DNA from: an uncultured Porphyromonadaceae bacterium
GTDB lineage: Bacteria; Bacteroidota; Bacteroidia; Bacteroidales; Barnesiellaceae_A
Reading direction: 5' to 3'
DNA: 22,007 bases
Assembly (NCBI GenBank): GCA_900542255.1
Contig: UQMR01000036.1
Span: forward strand, 1 to 22,007
The position numbers were made by a program, and so were the translations under genes. This document shows positions 21,266 to 22,007 of the stretch, piece after piece. The notes beneath the pieces were generated by a model. The model saw only the letters and a program-made list of their open reading frames with translations, did not search any database and was not told the origin of the DNA. Position 1 is the stretch's first letter. Each line of letters opens with the position of its first letter.

Positions 21266-22007
21266 ATGACTATGGAAACAACCAATAATGAAATATGCCG
21301 TGCATTGGCAGAGTTGTCTGTTGCCCAAGGCGTGCGACATGCAGTCTTGTCGCCCGGTTCGCGCAATGCACCGTTGCTGGTAGCCTTTGCCCGCGAAACC
21401 GCAATCAGCCATTATGTCGTGATAGACGAGCGTGTGGCCGCTTTTATGGCCGTAGGCATGGCGGCACGGCTGCAAGAGCCGGTTGTCCTGGTATGTACCT
21501 CGGGAACGGCGTTGCTCAACTACGCCCCCGCAGTGGCCGAGGCCTATTACAGACATGTGCCGTTGATTGTCATTTCGGCCGACCGTCCCGATGAGTGGAT
21601 AGACCAGGATGACAGCCAGACTATCAGGCAGCGCGGTATATTTGCCCCGTTTGTAAAATCATCGTATCACCTTCCCGTAGATGCAGGCGACGAGTTGAAT
21701 ATGTGGTATGCTACGCGCATGATAAATGAGGCCATGCTTGCGGCAGGGGCTTCTACTCCCGGTCCGGTACATATCAATGTCCCGTTGCGGGAGCCGTTGT
21801 GCGGAACAGCCGGGTATACCCCCGGCAAGTATCGCAAGATGCAGATGATGAGACCTGCAAGGCAGCTTGCGGCGGCCGACTTGTCGGCTCTGACAACCGA
21901 GTTTGCCCGACACGACAAAATAATGGTCTTTGCCTCACTGGCATCCCCTTCGGCCGATTTCCAGGCCGCCTTGTCGCGCCTGGCGGTCCTGTCGCAAGTG
22001 ATTGTGC
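21266..22007 (+). CDS. menD: SEPHCHC synthase MenD, 3' end cut by the window
   Basis: The first 247 residues of a thiamine-diphosphate enzyme that joins isochorismate and 2-oxoglutarate. Starts at ATG 21266 (MTMETTNNEICRALAELS; a second ATG follows at 21272), 10 nt after menF. The PYR domain shows LSPGSRNAPL, DERVAAFMAVGMA with the ThDP-activating Glu, CTSGTALLNYAPAVAEAYY and VISADRPDEWIDQDDSQTIR, all MenD hallmarks. The central domain begins near residue 190. The reading frame is intact to the edge; about 310 residues should follow outside the window. Confidence 0.95.
   Translation, partial: MTMETTNNEICRALAELSVAQGVRHAVLSPGSRNAPLLVAFARETAISHYVVIDERVAAFMAVGMAARLQEPVVLVCTSGTALLNYAPAVAEAYYRHVPLIVISADRPDEWIDQDDSQTIRQRGIFAPFVKSSYHLPVDAGDELNMWYATRMINEAMLAAGASTPGPVHINVPLREPLCGTAGYTPGKYRKMQMMRPARQLAAADLSALTTEFARHDKIMVFASLASPSADFQAALSRLAVLSQVIV

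Noticed and set aside
1..22007. CRISPR arrays, insertion sequences, rRNA or tRNA genes, and integrase or att sites.
   Set aside because: I saw no regularly spaced direct repeats, transposase or integrase motifs, or rRNA/tRNA sequence. The mobile pair and the phage-like gene have no recognisable element ends.

Overview
The window looks like a chromosomal segment of a Bacteroidota bacterium, most likely a gut-type Bacteroidales; genus was not resolved. The evidence is several promoters with the phylum's TAnnTTTG -7 element (a complete TTTG-N20-TAAATTTG lies before rpmB), the rpmB-rpmG-DUF4295-ftsY-rimO gene order, a short-form MenE, and a 'radical SAM mobile pair'. Sequence left of about 2.1 kb is AT-rich; the rest is of moderate GC.

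Layout. 1-1.5 kb: the 5' part of a leftward unknown gene, a long AT-rich gap, a doubtful 45-codon ORF, a strongly structured RNA or terminator element (797-890), and a small XRE-type DNA-binding protein. 1.49-5.62 kb: the most interesting part, a tightly packed, often overlapping rightward operon. It encodes two cysteine-repeat peptides with twin-arginine leaders, a radical SAM/SPASM maturase, a second SPASM-like maturase without a radical SAM cluster motif, a small accessory protein, TatA and TatC. I read it as a CXXX-repeat RiPP pathway: peptides modified in the cytoplasm and exported by a Tat translocase encoded in the same operon. Related systems were predicted bioinformatically (the 'CXXX-repeat target' radical SAM families), but to my knowledge the product and its function are undescribed.

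5.65-10.24 kb, leftward: an unknown protein, an FKBP prolyl isomerase and a short-chain dehydrogenase (probably one transcript); threonine ammonia-lyase; then the radical SAM mobile pair A/B, divergent from an AraC-family regulator with a direct-repeat operator candidate. 11.27-14.16 kb: menB-menC-menE. 14.2-16.76 kb, leftward: an isolated 854-residue protein with a phage-virion-like flavour. 16.99-20.17 kb: rpmB, rpmG, DUF4295, then ftsY and rimO. 20.18 kb to the end: menF and the start of menD. Menaquinone synthesis is thus split into two blocks: MenF and MenD make the precursor, and MenC, MenE and MenB finish the naphthoate ring. The blocks are 6 kb apart, with the orphan gene and the translation/secretion genes between them.
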